From contig DAIDHF010000013.1 of assembly GCA_027452005.1 (NCBI GenBank), forward strand, positions 1-54,198: 54,198 bases of DNA, in the 5' to 3' direction. The notes under the pieces were generated by a model, which saw nothing but the letters and a program-made list of their open reading frames with translations, searched no databases and was not told where the DNA came from. The DNA comes from Acidimicrobiales bacterium. Its GTDB lineage: Bacteria > Actinomycetota > Acidimicrobiia > Acidimicrobiales > JAKAVM01. The translations under genes were made by a program, and so were the position numbers. The number at the start of each line of letters is the position of its first letter. Position 1 is the stretch's first letter. Shown here piece after piece: positions 34,437-43,155 of the stretch.

Positions 34437-35720
34437 ATGCTGAGATTTCTAACGGCTGGAGAGTCACACGGCAAGGCCCTGGTGGTTATAGTCGAGGGAC
34501 TCCCAGCGGGACTCAAGCTGGAAATCTCCGACTTAGAGCAGGAGCTGGCACGTAGACGCCTCGGCTATGGACGGGGACCTAGAATGCGCCTTGAGAAGGA
34601 CGAGATAACCATTGTTTCGGGTCTTCGCCACGGCGAGACTCTTGGATCGCCCATTGCAGTTGAAATTGCTAATACCGAGTGGCCCAAGTGGGAAAAGGAA
34701 ATGTCACCGGCACCCGGGTCGTCAAGCTCAAAGTTGACCTCACCTAGGCCAGGCCACGCGGATCTGTCTGGGATGCTCAAGTACGGCTTTGATGATGCCC
34801 GCAACGTCCTGGAAAGGGCCTCGGCCCGTGAGACTGCCGCCCGGGTCTGTGCTGGAACTTTAGCCAAAAAATACCTTGGTTACTTTGGAGTTCAAGTTAT
34901 TAGCCACGTGGTCGCTTTAGGTAGCGCTACGTTTTCTGACGACCAACTTGCGAGGAACCTACCTGAACCAAGTGACCTGAAGGCAATAGATGAAAGTGAA
35001 GTCAGGTGCTTTATCCCCGAAGTCGCTGTTCAAATGATCGATGAGATCAAGGCAGCATCCAAGGCAGGTGACTCTCTGGGTGGTGCGTGTCAGATGATCG
35101 CATACGGGGTCCCGGTGGGAGTAGGAAGTTACGTCCACTGGGACAGACGATTGGATGGATTGATATCTCAAGCGCTCATGAGCATCCAAGCAATCAAAGC
35201 TGTGTCAATTGGGGCAGGAATTGAGGTTTCCTCCAGGCCCGGTTCCCGTGCTCACGACCCGATTCATCTGGATCAAGGTAGTGATCCCTCACAAAGACGA
35301 GGGGATTTTACTCAAGACGAATCTGAGCGAACCGGGCGCGCTGGACGACCTGACTTGAAGCTTGTAGTGGGTGAGCCACCCAATTCTGAGAGATCAGGGG
35401 GTTTTATCCGTGATTCAAATCTGGCTGGTGGGATCGAAGGTGGAATGTCTACCGGTGACCCAATTTGTGCAACCGCCTGGATGAAACCGTTAGCAACATT
35501 GAATCGTCCAGTTCTGTCAACGGTTGATCTAGCAACCAAGACTGAAACCGTATCTTTCAAGGAGAGAACCGACGTGACTGCCGTACCGGCCATGGGGGTA
35601 GTTGGTGAGTCTATGATGGCCTTAACCCTCGCCAACGAGATGGCCCGTAAGTTTGGTGGAGACTCAATAGGTGAATCTCTTAGAAATTTTGACTCATACC
35701 TAAAGTCAATACGCCAATGA
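34437..35720 (+). CDS. aroC: Chorismate synthase
   Basis: A 427-residue enzyme that converts EPSP to chorismate with reduced FMN. Signature blocks are GESHGKALVVIVEGLPAG (8-25), 'SPRPGHADLSGMLKYGFDD' (102-120) with 'RASARETAARVCAG' after it, and 'GGIEGGMSTGDPI' (331-343). The protein is longer than usual because of an extra acidic/polar segment at about 278-320 in the region before 'GGFIRDSNLAGG'. ATG 34437 puts the family N-terminus 'MLRFLTAGESHG' exactly in place. The stop overlaps the aroK ATG (ATGA), so aroC-aroK-aroB-aroQ are one translationally coupled unit. Its product feeds menaquinone and aromatic amino acids. Confidence 0.97.
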   Translation: MLRFLTAGESHGKALVVIVEGLPAGLKLEISDLEQELARRRLGYGRGPRMRLEKDEITIVSGLRHGETLGSPIAVEIANTEWPKWEKEMSPAPGSSSSKLTSPRPGHADLSGMLKYGFDDARNVLERASARETAARVCAGTLAKKYLGYFGVQVISHVVALGSATFSDDQLARNLPEPSDLKAIDESEVRCFIPEVAVQMIDEIKAASKAGDSLGGACQMIAYGVPVGVGSYVHWDRRLDGLISQALMSIQAIKAVSIGAGIEVSSRPGSRAHDPIHLDQGSDPSQRRGDFTQDESERTGRAGRPDLKLVVGEPPNSERSGGFIRDSNLAGGIEGGMSTGDPICATAWMKPLATLNRPVLSTVDLATKTETVSFKERTDVTAVPAMGVVGESMMALTLANEMARKFGGDSIGESLRNFDSYLKSIRQ

Positions 35721-36283
35721 CTCAGGCAGATACCGTAACTAGATCAGCAAAGGTTTATCTGGTTGGGTTACCCGGAACGGGTAAGTCATCTGTCGCCCCA
35801 CTTTTGGCCCCGAGGCTCGGCTGGGGCTTTGTCGACACTGACGCCCAAATTGAGCGCGTCTCTGGTCTAAGTGTTGCAGGGTTCTTTGCCCGTCATGGCG
35901 AACAGGCCTTTAGAATTCAAGAGTCCCGATGTGTCAAGTGGGTAGCGCAAGTTCCGGACCCAATTATTGTCGCTGTTGGCGGCGGGGCTGTCTTGGAGCT
36001 TGAAAATAGAGTCCTCATGGCCGAGACTGGGATAGTTATCTGGTTCCGAGCCACACTAGAGACTTTAGCGATGCGTCTTTCGAAGGATTCTTCGGCCAGA
36101 CCATTACTTGCCCAAGGAGACTTGAGAACAAATCTGAAGAACCTTCTTGCTGAGCGCGGTCCTTACTATCAAGAGATTGCCACCTTGACCATTGACGTAG
36201 ACGACGGTGACTGCGATAAGATAACCGACCGTGTTTTGAGGGCATTAGGAAGGGTGGGTCGCTGGCAGGGGGCTAATGGGTAG
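35717..36283 (+). CDS. aroK: Shikimate kinase
   Basis: A 188-residue P-loop kinase that phosphorylates shikimate at the 3-position. The Walker A motif GLPGTGKSS is at 17-25, the shikimate-binding 'GWGFVDTDAQIE' and 'FFARHGEQAFRIQE' follow, then the Walker B-like 'IIVAVGGGAVL', and the LID segment 'LSKDSSARPLLAQGD'. Size and order fit AroK. The ATG overlaps the aroC stop by 4 bases, and the gene's end overlaps aroB by 8 bases. Confidence 0.96.
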   Translation: MTQADTVTRSAKVYLVGLPGTGKSSVAPLLAPRLGWGFVDTDAQIERVSGLSVAGFFARHGEQAFRIQESRCVKWVAQVPDPIIVAVGGGAVLELENRVLMAETGIVIWFRATLETLAMRLSKDSSARPLLAQGDLRTNLKNLLAERGPYYQEIATLTIDVDDGDCDKITDRVLRALGRVGRWQGANG

Positions 36284-37337
36284 CCCACTTAGCCAGATTG
36301 ACGTAAGTCTTTCCACACGGTCTTACCCAGTTATTGTTGGGCCAGGTGCATTGGCCAGCCTGGCCGATCTTCTCCCTCAAGGTGCCTCGAAAATTGTTGC
36401 GGTAACTCAACCAAACATTGGGATCGAGTTAGACGCTAACTACGGTGCCCATGTCGTTTATATTGAAAACGGAGAGGGAGTAAAGTCCTTTACCCACCTA
36501 GAGAGTTTATGTCGTAAGTTTGTAGAATTAGAAATATCTAGGAGCGATGTTATAGTAGCAATCGGAGGAGGAGTTGTAACCGATCTTGTTGGGTTTGCTG
36601 CCTCTGTGTTTCACCGAGGGGTACCTTGTATCAATGTTGCCACTTCTCTTGTGGGCCAAGTTGATGCCGCAATCGGAGGAAAGACCGGAATCAATCTCCC
36701 CGAGGGTAAGAATCTAGTAGGAGCTTTCAGTCAACCAATTGCAGTGATTTGCGACACTAATCATCTGGGCTCGCTGGCTAAAGCAGAGATGCAAAGCGGC
36801 TATGGTGAGATGGCCAAGTACTGTTTGTTGGGAATAGACGACCTTGAAGATCTCGCCTTTGATACTCAAATTGCTAGGTGTATCGAACTCAAAGCACAGA
36901 TCGTGGCTGAAGATGAGTTAGAGTCCTCCGGCAGGAGGGCGATTCTCAACTACGGACACACCTTGGGCCACGCCATTGAGGGGATCTATCTAGCTAGAGC
37001 TGGACAACAAGACCCTAAGGTGGAGGTCATAAAGCATGGGGTTGCCGTGGGAATTGGGCTGGCCTTCGCGGGAAGTGTGGCCTTCAAGTTAGGGAGAATA
37101 AGTAGGGAAAGGCTTGAGCGACACTTTAGGGTCCTTGATTATTTTGGGCTTGCCAAGACCATCCCCGGGGACCTTCTTCCGGATGATCTACTTAGATTTA
37201 TGGGCCACGACAAAAAGGCGATGTTCTCAACTCCCGGAAGTGGTATATCGTTTGTTCTCGACGGCGAGAGCGGGGTTGAGTTAGTTCCTAACGTGCCGGA
37301 AGATATACTTGTTGAGACAATAAAGGAACTTTACTAG
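36276..37337 (+). CDS. aroB: 3-Dehydroquinate synthase
   Basis: A 353-residue NAD- and metal-dependent enzyme that cyclises DAHP. Clear blocks are 'VIAIGGGVVTDLVGFAASVF' (dinucleotide site), 'ATSLVGQVDAAIGGKTGINL' with 'PEGKNLVGAF' after it, 'GYGEMAKY' and the metal-ligand segment 'LNYGHTLGHAIE' with a later 'KHGVAVGIG'. Start ATG 36276 lies within the last codons of aroK. The stop is directly followed by the aroQ TTG. AroD/E-type steps other than AroQ are outside the window. Confidence 0.97.
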   Translation: MGSPLSQIDVSLSTRSYPVIVGPGALASLADLLPQGASKIVAVTQPNIGIELDANYGAHVVYIENGEGVKSFTHLESLCRKFVELEISRSDVIVAIGGGVVTDLVGFAASVFHRGVPCINVATSLVGQVDAAIGGKTGINLPEGKNLVGAFSQPIAVICDTNHLGSLAKAEMQSGYGEMAKYCLLGIDDLEDLAFDTQIARCIELKAQIVAEDELESSGRRAILNYGHTLGHAIEGIYLARAGQQDPKVEVIKHGVAVGIGLAFAGSVAFKLGRISRERLERHFRVLDYFGLAKTIPGDLLPDDLLRFMGHDKKAMFSTPGSGISFVLDGESGVELVPNVPEDILVETIKELY

Positions 37338-37799
37338 TTGAACCAGCCACCCAAAATTCTGCTTATATCAGGCCCGAACCTGAACTTACTCGGAACTAGA
37401 GAACCCCAGATCTACGGAACTGCCACGCTGACGCAGTACGAGGATGCCGCGAGAGTGTGTGCCACAGAGCTAGAGCTAGGCCTCGACTGTGTTCAGTCAA
37501 ATTCCGAAGGTGAGATTGTCGATCTAATCCAGCGAGCCCGAGAGACTTACCAGGCGATTGTTATTAACGCCGGTGCCTTTACACACTATTCTTGGGCAAT
37601 CCACGATGCTCTGGCATGTTTTAATGGTCCAATTGTAGAACTTCATGTCTCCAATCCACTAGCCCGCGAGACTTGGCGTCACGAATCGGTCATTGCCCCT
37701 GTGGCGACCGGGACCATAATGGGGTTTGGGATTTTGGGTTATGAACTTGCCGTGAAGGCAGTGGCTGGCCACCTCGACCGATCTGGAGATCGATCGTGA
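37338..37799 (+). CDS. aroQ: 3-Dehydroquinate dehydratase, type II
   Basis: A 153-residue type II dehydroquinase. The catalytic tyrosine is in REPQIYG (Y26), and further conserved blocks are 'INAGAFTHYSWAIHDAL' (76-92), the active-site histidine in ELHVSNP (H103) and 'RHESVIAPVATGTIMGFG'. The start is TTG 37338, immediately after the aroB stop, so translation is coupled. The stop overlaps the GTG of the peptidase gene (GTGA). Confidence 0.96.
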   Translation: MNQPPKILLISGPNLNLLGTREPQIYGTATLTQYEDAARVCATELELGLDCVQSNSEGEIVDLIQRARETYQAIVINAGAFTHYSWAIHDALACFNGPIVELHVSNPLARETWRHESVIAPVATGTIMGFGILGYELAVKAVAGHLDRSGDRS

Positions 37800-38938
37800 G
37801 CGAGGGTCTGTTCGAGATGAACGTATCAGGCAGGCTATACGGGCTGGCAGACCGGATGGCAGCAAGTGGACTTGACGCGGTTCTAATTACGAACCTTACC
37901 AACATCCGCTATTTGACCGGATTTACCGGATCGGCGGCACAATTGGCGGTTGTCAGAAATAGTTCGGGATTTATAGGCCTAATAACTACTGACGGTCGTT
38001 ACGACTTGCAGATTGAGCGAGAGCTCGCTGCGAATGGGGTTACTCTTGACATCTCGGTTGGCTCAGTTACCAAACAGGCCACGGATGTCTTCAAGTTTTT
38101 AGGAACCAGTGCCAGGATTGGTTTTGAAGGACAACACCTATCCTATGTAAGTCATCAAAAGCTGGCCAGTCAAGAGGAACTATCTAGGTGTGAACTAATC
38201 GGCGTGAGTGATCTAGTTGAAGGTATCAGGATTACCAAAGATCCAGGAGAGATCGCCCGGATTGATAAGGCGGCCTCAATTGCCGACGCGGCCTTTGGTC
38301 GTGTCGTGGACATGCTCACCTCAGGACTTTCTGGTGGTGGGCAACTAACCGAGGCAGATGTGGCAATTGAACTCGATCATCAAATGAGGCTATTAGGTGC
38401 ATCTGAACCTGCCTTTGAAACTATTGTGGCCGGGGGTGAGAGTGCGGCCATGCCTCATCACCGGGCCGATAGCTCACAAATTGTTGGCGGGACGACTATA
38501 GTGTTTGATTTTGGTGCCACCTACGACGGATATCGTTCGGACATGACTCGAACGGTCTGTGTTGGCAATTTCCGCGACCCCGTCCTTGAGAAGATGTGGA
38601 AAGTTGTCTTTGAAAGCCAGGCCGAAGGACTCGGGATCGTCAAGTCAGGCGTATCTGGCAAGGATATAGATAACGCTTGTCGGAAGGTAATCGACGACGC
38701 TGGTTGGAAGGAAAACTTCTCGCACTCTACCGGGCATGGGGTTGGGCTCGACATACACGAAATGCCCTGGGTGTCACAGGTAAGTGATACCAAGATCGGC
38801 ACGGGCATGGTTATTACGGTTGAACCGGGCGTATATATTGAAGGTCTAGGCGGGGTCCGCATAGAAGACACCGTGGTAGTAACCGACGACGGGTTTGAGT
38901 ATTTGACAAAGTATCCGAAAGTCCCGATTCTTCTCTAG
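37796..38938 (+). CDS. Xaa-Pro aminopeptidase (M24 family)
   Basis: A 380-residue two-domain metallopeptidase. The N-terminal creatinase-like domain (about 10-145) begins 'RLYGLADRMAASGLDAVLIT', and the pita-bread catalytic domain carries all five metal ligands: D238 and D249 (in VFDFGATYDGYRSDMT), H314 (HSTGHGVG), E343 (TVEPGVY) and E357 (GGVRIEDT). It should remove N-terminal residues before proline, with two Mn or Co ions. In actinobacteria and firmicutes this gene usually stands between aroQ and efp, as here. The GTG start at 37796 overlaps the aroQ stop; ATG 37817 is an alternative. Confidence 0.94.
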   Translation: MSEGLFEMNVSGRLYGLADRMAASGLDAVLITNLTNIRYLTGFTGSAAQLAVVRNSSGFIGLITTDGRYDLQIERELAANGVTLDISVGSVTKQATDVFKFLGTSARIGFEGQHLSYVSHQKLASQEELSRCELIGVSDLVEGIRITKDPGEIARIDKAASIADAAFGRVVDMLTSGLSGGGQLTEADVAIELDHQMRLLGASEPAFETIVAGGESAAMPHHRADSSQIVGGTTIVFDFGATYDGYRSDMTRTVCVGNFRDPVLEKMWKVVFESQAEGLGIVKSGVSGKDIDNACRKVIDDAGWKENFSHSTGHGVGLDIHEMPWVSQVSDTKIGTGMVITVEPGVYIEGLGGVRIEDTVVVTDDGFEYLTKYPKVPILL

Positions 38939-39027
38939 GGCTACGAAGCCCAGCGTCCTTATCTGGTCGATCTAGGTGCCAAGCATGTAACTGGTAACCG
39001 TGAGCTGTAACTACTAACATCTTTGGA

Positions 39028-39594
39028 ATGTCTCCAACAGTGTCCACTAATGACCTCAAGAACGGGATGACCCTGGAAATTGAAGGGGCATTGTTTTCGG
39101 TAGTTGAGTTCCAACATGTCAAGCCAGGCAAGGGCGGGGCTTTTGTTAGGTCCAAGATCAAGAACGTGAAAACGGGTGCCGTGCTAGAGAGGACCTGGAG
39201 AGCTGACGAGAAGGTTGAACAGGCAATCCTCGAGAAAAAGGATATGCAGTATCTTTATCGCAACGGGTCCCAGTACGTGTTTATGGATTCGAACTCTTAC
39301 GATCAAATTGAAGTCGACGCGACTCGCCTTGGCGATTCAGTCTCATTTATTACCGAAGGAATGAACCTCCAGCTGGTTATCTATCAAGACGACGTAGTTT
39401 CAGTAGAGCTTCCGGCCTCCGTTGAGCTGGTTGTGACTGAGTCAGAGCCCGGGGTTCAAGGCGACCGAGTTTCCGGTGCCAGAAAGCCGGCCACTCTTGA
39501 GACGGGGATCACTATACAGGTTCCTCTTTTTGTAAACCAGGGTGATCGTATCAAGGTTGACACGAGGTCGGCCGAGTACATCACCCGGGCATAG
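39028..39594 (+). CDS. efp: Elongation factor P
   Basis: A 188-residue translation factor that relieves ribosome stalling at polyproline. Three beta-barrel domains are visible, with the KOW-like N-terminal part 'MTLEIEGALFSVVEFQHVKP', the tip loop PGKGG with Lys35, and the C-terminal OB domain ending in 'GDRIKVDTRSAEYITRA'. The tip is a lysine in a PGKGG loop, the form expected in actinobacteria; no EpmA- or EarP-type modification gene is nearby. ATG 39028 lies 89 bases after the peptidase gene, with nothing recognisable in the gap. nusB follows after 12 bases. Confidence 0.97.
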   Translation: MSPTVSTNDLKNGMTLEIEGALFSVVEFQHVKPGKGGAFVRSKIKNVKTGAVLERTWRADEKVEQAILEKKDMQYLYRNGSQYVFMDSNSYDQIEVDATRLGDSVSFITEGMNLQLVIYQDDVVSVELPASVELVVTESEPGVQGDRVSGARKPATLETGITIQVPLFVNQGDRIKVDTRSAEYITRA

Positions 39595-39606
39595 ATTGTC
39601 CTAAGC

Positions 39607-40143
39607 ATGACTGGAGGCTCCGATGACGACAGCGAGAGTCCGGCCATTAACCAGCAAGGACTAGAACTGGCCTTTCCGGAGTTGATCGATGACTCTATTG
39701 AGATCGTCTTAGACAGCATCGAACTAACTGGATCAGAAGAGGACCTGGGGTCAATAGGTTCTTCTCGCGAGTCGCGGGTTCGTGCTCTAGCCTGGTTGTA
39801 TGAGGGGGAGATTAAGGACAAGGAAGTACCCTCAACCAACTTTGACCGTGATTTAGCCAATGAACTCGTCCAGGGGGTCCTTGATAATCGGGATAGAATT
39901 AGGGGTTATATAAGCCGGGCTACCAAAGACTGGAGCATCGACCGGATGCCCCTTATAGACCAACTTATTGCCTCTATAGCGGTCTATGAGCTAATAAAGA
40001 GACGAAACGTCTCGGTGGCAGTCATTATTGACGAGGCTCTTGATTTGGCAAATATGTACTCAACCGAGAACTCGCCTCGTTTTTTGAACGGGGTCCTCTC
40101 AACTATTGCCCAAGAAATCCGACCAGAGCAGGCTAAGGAGTAA
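39607..40143 (+). CDS. nusB: Transcription antitermination factor NusB
   Basis: A 178-residue protein. Residues 52-172 are the all-helical NusB fold, opening with 'SRESRVRALAWLYEGEI' and including 'IDRMPLIDQLIASIAVYEL' and 'VIIDEALDLANMYSTENSPR', with 'FLNGVLSTIA' following. It binds boxA RNA with NusE (S10) in rRNA antitermination. The first 50 residues are acidic and have no counterpart in the usual protein of about 140 residues; a later start is possible, but ATG 39607 is the first after efp. pyrR follows after its leader region. Confidence 0.92.
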   Translation: MTGGSDDDSESPAINQQGLELAFPELIDDSIEIVLDSIELTGSEEDLGSIGSSRESRVRALAWLYEGEIKDKEVPSTNFDRDLANELVQGVLDNRDRIRGYISRATKDWSIDRMPLIDQLIASIAVYELIKRRNVSVAVIIDEALDLANMYSTENSPRFLNGVLSTIAQEIRPEQAKE

Positions 40144-40170
40144 TTTAGCCGAGCATTCAACACAGGCAAG

Positions 40171-40226
40171 CTCCGTCTGATATATTTAGGTCGCCGTTAA
40201 ACAAGCACAGAGAGGCTAGTACGGAG
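40171..40226 (+). promoter_or_regulatory. PyrR-binding RNA element in the pyr operon leader
   Basis: CACAGAGAGGCT (40206-40217) contains the CNGNGAG loop and following GGCU of the PyrR-binding consensus of bacilli and other Gram-positives. It is enclosed by a possible 3-bp upper stem AGC/GCT and a lower 6-bp stem CTCCGT (40171-40176) with ACGGAG (40221-40226). PyrR bound to UMP would favour this hairpin and hence the terminator downstream. The lower pairing is inferred by eye. Confidence 0.65.
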
Positions 40227-40262
40227 AGGATTATTTTGGTTGAGCCAGATTTAGAACTTGAC

Positions 40263-40289
40263 GTGCCCTCATCAGAGGGCACTTTTGTT
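40263..40289 (+). terminator. Attenuator-type intrinsic terminator before pyrR
   Basis: GTGCCCTC and GAGGGCAC form a perfect 8-bp stem around the loop ATCA, followed at once by TTTTGTT. It lies 37 bases after the PyrR-binding element and 15 bases before the preferred pyrR start, the place expected for a transcription attenuator. Confidence 0.75.
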
Positions 40290-40304
40290 ACAAAGGCCCT
40301 GGTC

Positions 40305-40841
40305 ATGTCCCCCAAGGACGTAGAACGGGCTCTTCGAAGAGTCGCCCACGAGGTCGTTGAGAAAAATAAGGGCACCCAAGATCTAATAGTTCTCGGACTT
40401 CCCTCAGGTGGGGTTCGCTTGGCTCAGGAGCTAACCGAAATTCTCAAAGAGATCTCCGAGCCAGCACCGTTATGTGGACAACTCGCAATAGCCCCTTACC
40501 GTGACGACCTCCATATACGCCCCATCCCGGTCGAGGAGGTCACCGACGTGGTATCTGGACTCGATGGAAAGTCGGTTCTAATAGTCGACGACGTAATCTC
40601 GACCGGTAGAACAGTACGGGCGGCACTGGGAGCACTAAATGACTGGGGTAGGCCAAGCCTGGTTCAGCTGGCCGTGCTGGTAGATCGAGGACATCGAGAG
40701 CTTCCTATCAAACCCGACTACGTAGGAAAGAACCTTCCCACGTCCCGTGACGAGTACGTTGAAGTCTCAGATGACGGTGTTCGGATCTTGGCCCGAGTTT
40801 CACCGGGAAAACCAGAGCACGGGACTGGTAGAGATAGGTGA
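40305..40841 (+). CDS. pyrR: Bifunctional pyr operon regulator / uracil phosphoribosyltransferase
   Basis: A 178-residue type I phosphoribosyltransferase-fold regulator. The PRPP motif VLIVDDVISTGRT is at 91-103, 'IVLGLPSGGVRLA' near 28-40 and 'LVDRGHRELPIKPDYVGKNL' near 125-144, all typical of PyrR. It senses UMP/UTP and binds the pyr leader RNA, and usually keeps some uracil phosphoribosyltransferase activity. ATG 40305 is preferred, with AAAGG 8 bases upstream; the frame stays open to a TTG at 40236, but that extension would have to code through the terminator hairpin. The stop overlaps the pyrB GTG (GTGA). Confidence 0.93.
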   Translation: MSPKDVERALRRVAHEVVEKNKGTQDLIVLGLPSGGVRLAQELTEILKEISEPAPLCGQLAIAPYRDDLHIRPIPVEEVTDVVSGLDGKSVLIVDDVISTGRTVRAALGALNDWGRPSLVQLAVLVDRGHRELPIKPDYVGKNLPTSRDEYVEVSDDGVRILARVSPGKPEHGTGRDR

Positions 40842-41803
40842 ACCTGATCTCTGTTGATGACCTAACCAATGAAATGTACCTAGAGTTATTTGGCCTTACC
40901 GAGATGTTTATTGAAGTCTCGACAAGACCAATCCCCAAAGTTCCCACCCTGCGAGGCAAGACCCTCGCAACGGTATTTTTTGAGAACTCTACCAGGACCC
41001 GGTTATCCTTTGAGACCGCCGCTAAAAGGCTGTCGGCAGATTCACTTAGTTTTTCTGCGTCCACGTCTTCTTTGTCTAAGGGGGAAAGTCTCTTCGACAC
41101 AATCAATACCTTAGATGCAATTGGTGTGGATTTTTTAGTTGTAAGGCACTCTAGGGCCGGAACCGCATCGATGGTTGCAAATTGGACCCAGGCTGCAGTG
41201 ATCAATGCTGGAGACGGATGTGGCGAACACCCAACCCAGTCTTTGATAGATTGTGCAACGCTTGTCCGTAGATTTGCCAAGCCAGATCTTGAAAGCCTTG
41301 ACCGCTCTAAGACGATAAACAAGTATCTATCTGGGCTAAAGATTGCAATAGTCGGGGATGTGCTCCACTCACGGGTCGCCCGGTCAAATATCAAGGCTTT
41401 TACCAATCTGGGAGCCAAGGTTACCTTGGTCGGTCCCCCCACCCTAATCCCAGACAACATAGAATCTTGGCCGGTCGACGTATGCTATGACCTAGATCAA
41501 GTCATCTCCGAAATGGACGTTATATATCTACTCAGGATGCAAAATGAGAGATTCGACGAGTCCATGGTTCCATCGACTTTGGAGTACTCCAAAAACTGGG
41601 GATTAGATATGGCCAGGTTGAAACGATTGGGTCCAGACGGGGTTATCATGCATCCAGGTCCAATAAATCGGGGAGTTGAGCTAACTTCAGAAGTTGCCGA
41701 TTCCACCCAGTCGCTAATACTTGATCAGGTAAGACACTCTGTTCCAGTTCGAATGGCCATACTTGCTATGTTGGCAAATCTCATCGGAGGTGGCCATGAG
41801 TAA
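40838..41803 (+). CDS. pyrB: Aspartate carbamoyltransferase catalytic subunit
   Basis: A 321-residue enzyme making carbamoyl-aspartate. The carbamoyl-phosphate site FENSTRTR is at 48-55, 'SSLSKGESLFDTINTL' holds the swinging SK loop near 77-92, 'GDGCGEHPTQSLID' is near 125-138 and 'MHPGPINRG' near the C-terminus. No regulatory pyrI is present, as expected in Gram-positives. GTG 40838 overlaps pyrR; the TAA stop overlaps the first codons of pyrC. Confidence 0.97.
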   Translation: MNLISVDDLTNEMYLELFGLTEMFIEVSTRPIPKVPTLRGKTLATVFFENSTRTRLSFETAAKRLSADSLSFSASTSSLSKGESLFDTINTLDAIGVDFLVVRHSRAGTASMVANWTQAAVINAGDGCGEHPTQSLIDCATLVRRFAKPDLESLDRSKTINKYLSGLKIAIVGDVLHSRVARSNIKAFTNLGAKVTLVGPPTLIPDNIESWPVDVCYDLDQVISEMDVIYLLRMQNERFDESMVPSTLEYSKNWGLDMARLKRLGPDGVIMHPGPINRGVELTSEVADSTQSLILDQVRHSVPVRMAILAMLANLIGGGHE

Positions 41804-43127
41804 CTTGCTGATCAAGGGCGGAACCGTTGTTAACGGGAGCGACCTGGTTGTGGCTGATGTTCTCATTGAAGATGGTCAGGTTATTGAGTTAGGGCCACAG
41901 CTCGGACAGCCTGGCGGGTGTGAGAGTCTCGACGCCACCGGCTGCTATGTCATGTCTGGATTGGTCGATCTGCACTGTCACATGAGAGAGCCTGGATTTG
42001 AAGAGTCTGAGACCATTGAGACCGCTGCCCGGGCCGGGGCTAGAGGTGGATACACGTGCCTGGTGGCCATGCCGAACACGGTTCCGGCCATCGATAGTCC
42101 TCAAATGGTTGAGATGATCCGACAAAAGGCCGATAGGGCTGTTGTTGATGTTCAAGTTGCCGGGGCAATTACCCAAGGTCGCAAAGGTGAGTGCCTGGCA
42201 GAGATATACGAGATGGCCAAAGCCGGGGTTAGGATTTTTACCGACGACGGGGCTGGGGTGCAAGACTCACGACTCATGCTTAACGCGCTCAGGTACTCGG
42301 TAGTAGGTGACCTGGTGATGGCACAGCACTGCGAAGAGGCATCTTTGGCTACGGGGGGTCACATAAATGATGGAGTTATTTCAAGCCAACTGGGAATTTC
42401 ATCGATCCCGCGAGAGGCAGAGGAGACAATGGCCTATCGTGATGTCTTACTCGCCAAGAAGACCGGAGCCAGACTTCACCTGTTGCATGTGTCAACCTCC
42501 AACACCTTGGATATTGTTCGTCAAGCCAGAGCCTGGGGAGTCAAGGTGACCTGTGAGGTTACCCCTCACCACCTGTTACTTTCCGAAGATGATGTCGTGA
42601 CATTGAATCCGGACATGAAAGTAAATCCGCCCCTAAGAACCCTCGATGACTGCAGGAAGCTCGCACTTGGACTCTTGGACGGGACCATCGACGCGGTAGC
42701 CACAGATCATGCTCCTCATCATATTGACAACAAGACACAACCCTTTGAGGATTGTGCCTTTGGGATGACCGGTCTAGAGACGGCCTTTGGGGTTATCTTT
42801 ACCTTGCTCACCCGTGGAACCGTGTCGGGCAAGAGTAAAATCTTGGAGCCCATCAATGAGAGAGAGGCTATAGGGCTCGTCCACACCACCATGTCAATGA
42901 ATCCGGCGAAAATCGCCGGCGTGTCCAACCAACAGGGGGGACCACTTCGCTGTGGGGCCCTGGCAAACGTGTTAGTTGTCGACCCGAGAGCCAGCTGGGT
43001 AGTTGATCGTACCAAGCTGTCATCAAAGTCAAAAAATACCCCATTTGATCGGCTTGAACTCTTTGGCAAGGTGATACACACGATCTCAAAAGGTAGATTA
43101 GTCGTAAAGGATGGTGAATTACTTTGA
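41796..43127 (+). CDS. pyrC: Dihydroorotase
   Basis: A 443-residue type I dihydroorotase of the amidohydrolase superfamily. The metal-binding HCH is at 60-62 in 'LVDLHCHMREPGFEESETIE', with further ligands in 'AQHCEE', 'HLLHVSTSNT' and ATDHAPHH, the last carrying the catalytic aspartate. 'TCEVTPHHLLL' is also standard. The ATG at 41796 is preferred over the in-frame ATG at 41763, because GGAGG lies 5 bases upstream and the family N-terminus 'LLIKGGTVVNG' follows. It overlaps pyrB by 8 bases. Confidence 0.97.
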   Translation: MSNLLIKGGTVVNGSDLVVADVLIEDGQVIELGPQLGQPGGCESLDATGCYVMSGLVDLHCHMREPGFEESETIETAARAGARGGYTCLVAMPNTVPAIDSPQMVEMIRQKADRAVVDVQVAGAITQGRKGECLAEIYEMAKAGVRIFTDDGAGVQDSRLMLNALRYSVVGDLVMAQHCEEASLATGGHINDGVISSQLGISSIPREAEETMAYRDVLLAKKTGARLHLLHVSTSNTLDIVRQARAWGVKVTCEVTPHHLLLSEDDVVTLNPDMKVNPPLRTLDDCRKLALGLLDGTIDAVATDHAPHHIDNKTQPFEDCAFGMTGLETAFGVIFTLLTRGTVSGKSKILEPINEREAIGLVHTTMSMNPAKIAGVSNQQGGPLRCGALANVLVVDPRASWVVDRTKLSSKSKNTPFDRLELFGKVIHTISKGRLVVKDGELL

Positions 43128-43155
43128 GACTTATAACTTGGTCAGGACCAGACAA

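Noticed and set aside
40236-40304. TTG start that extends PyrR by 23 residues
   Set aside because: The extension would code through a perfect terminator hairpin, and the ATG at 40305 has a well-placed ribosome-binding site. It cannot be wholly excluded.
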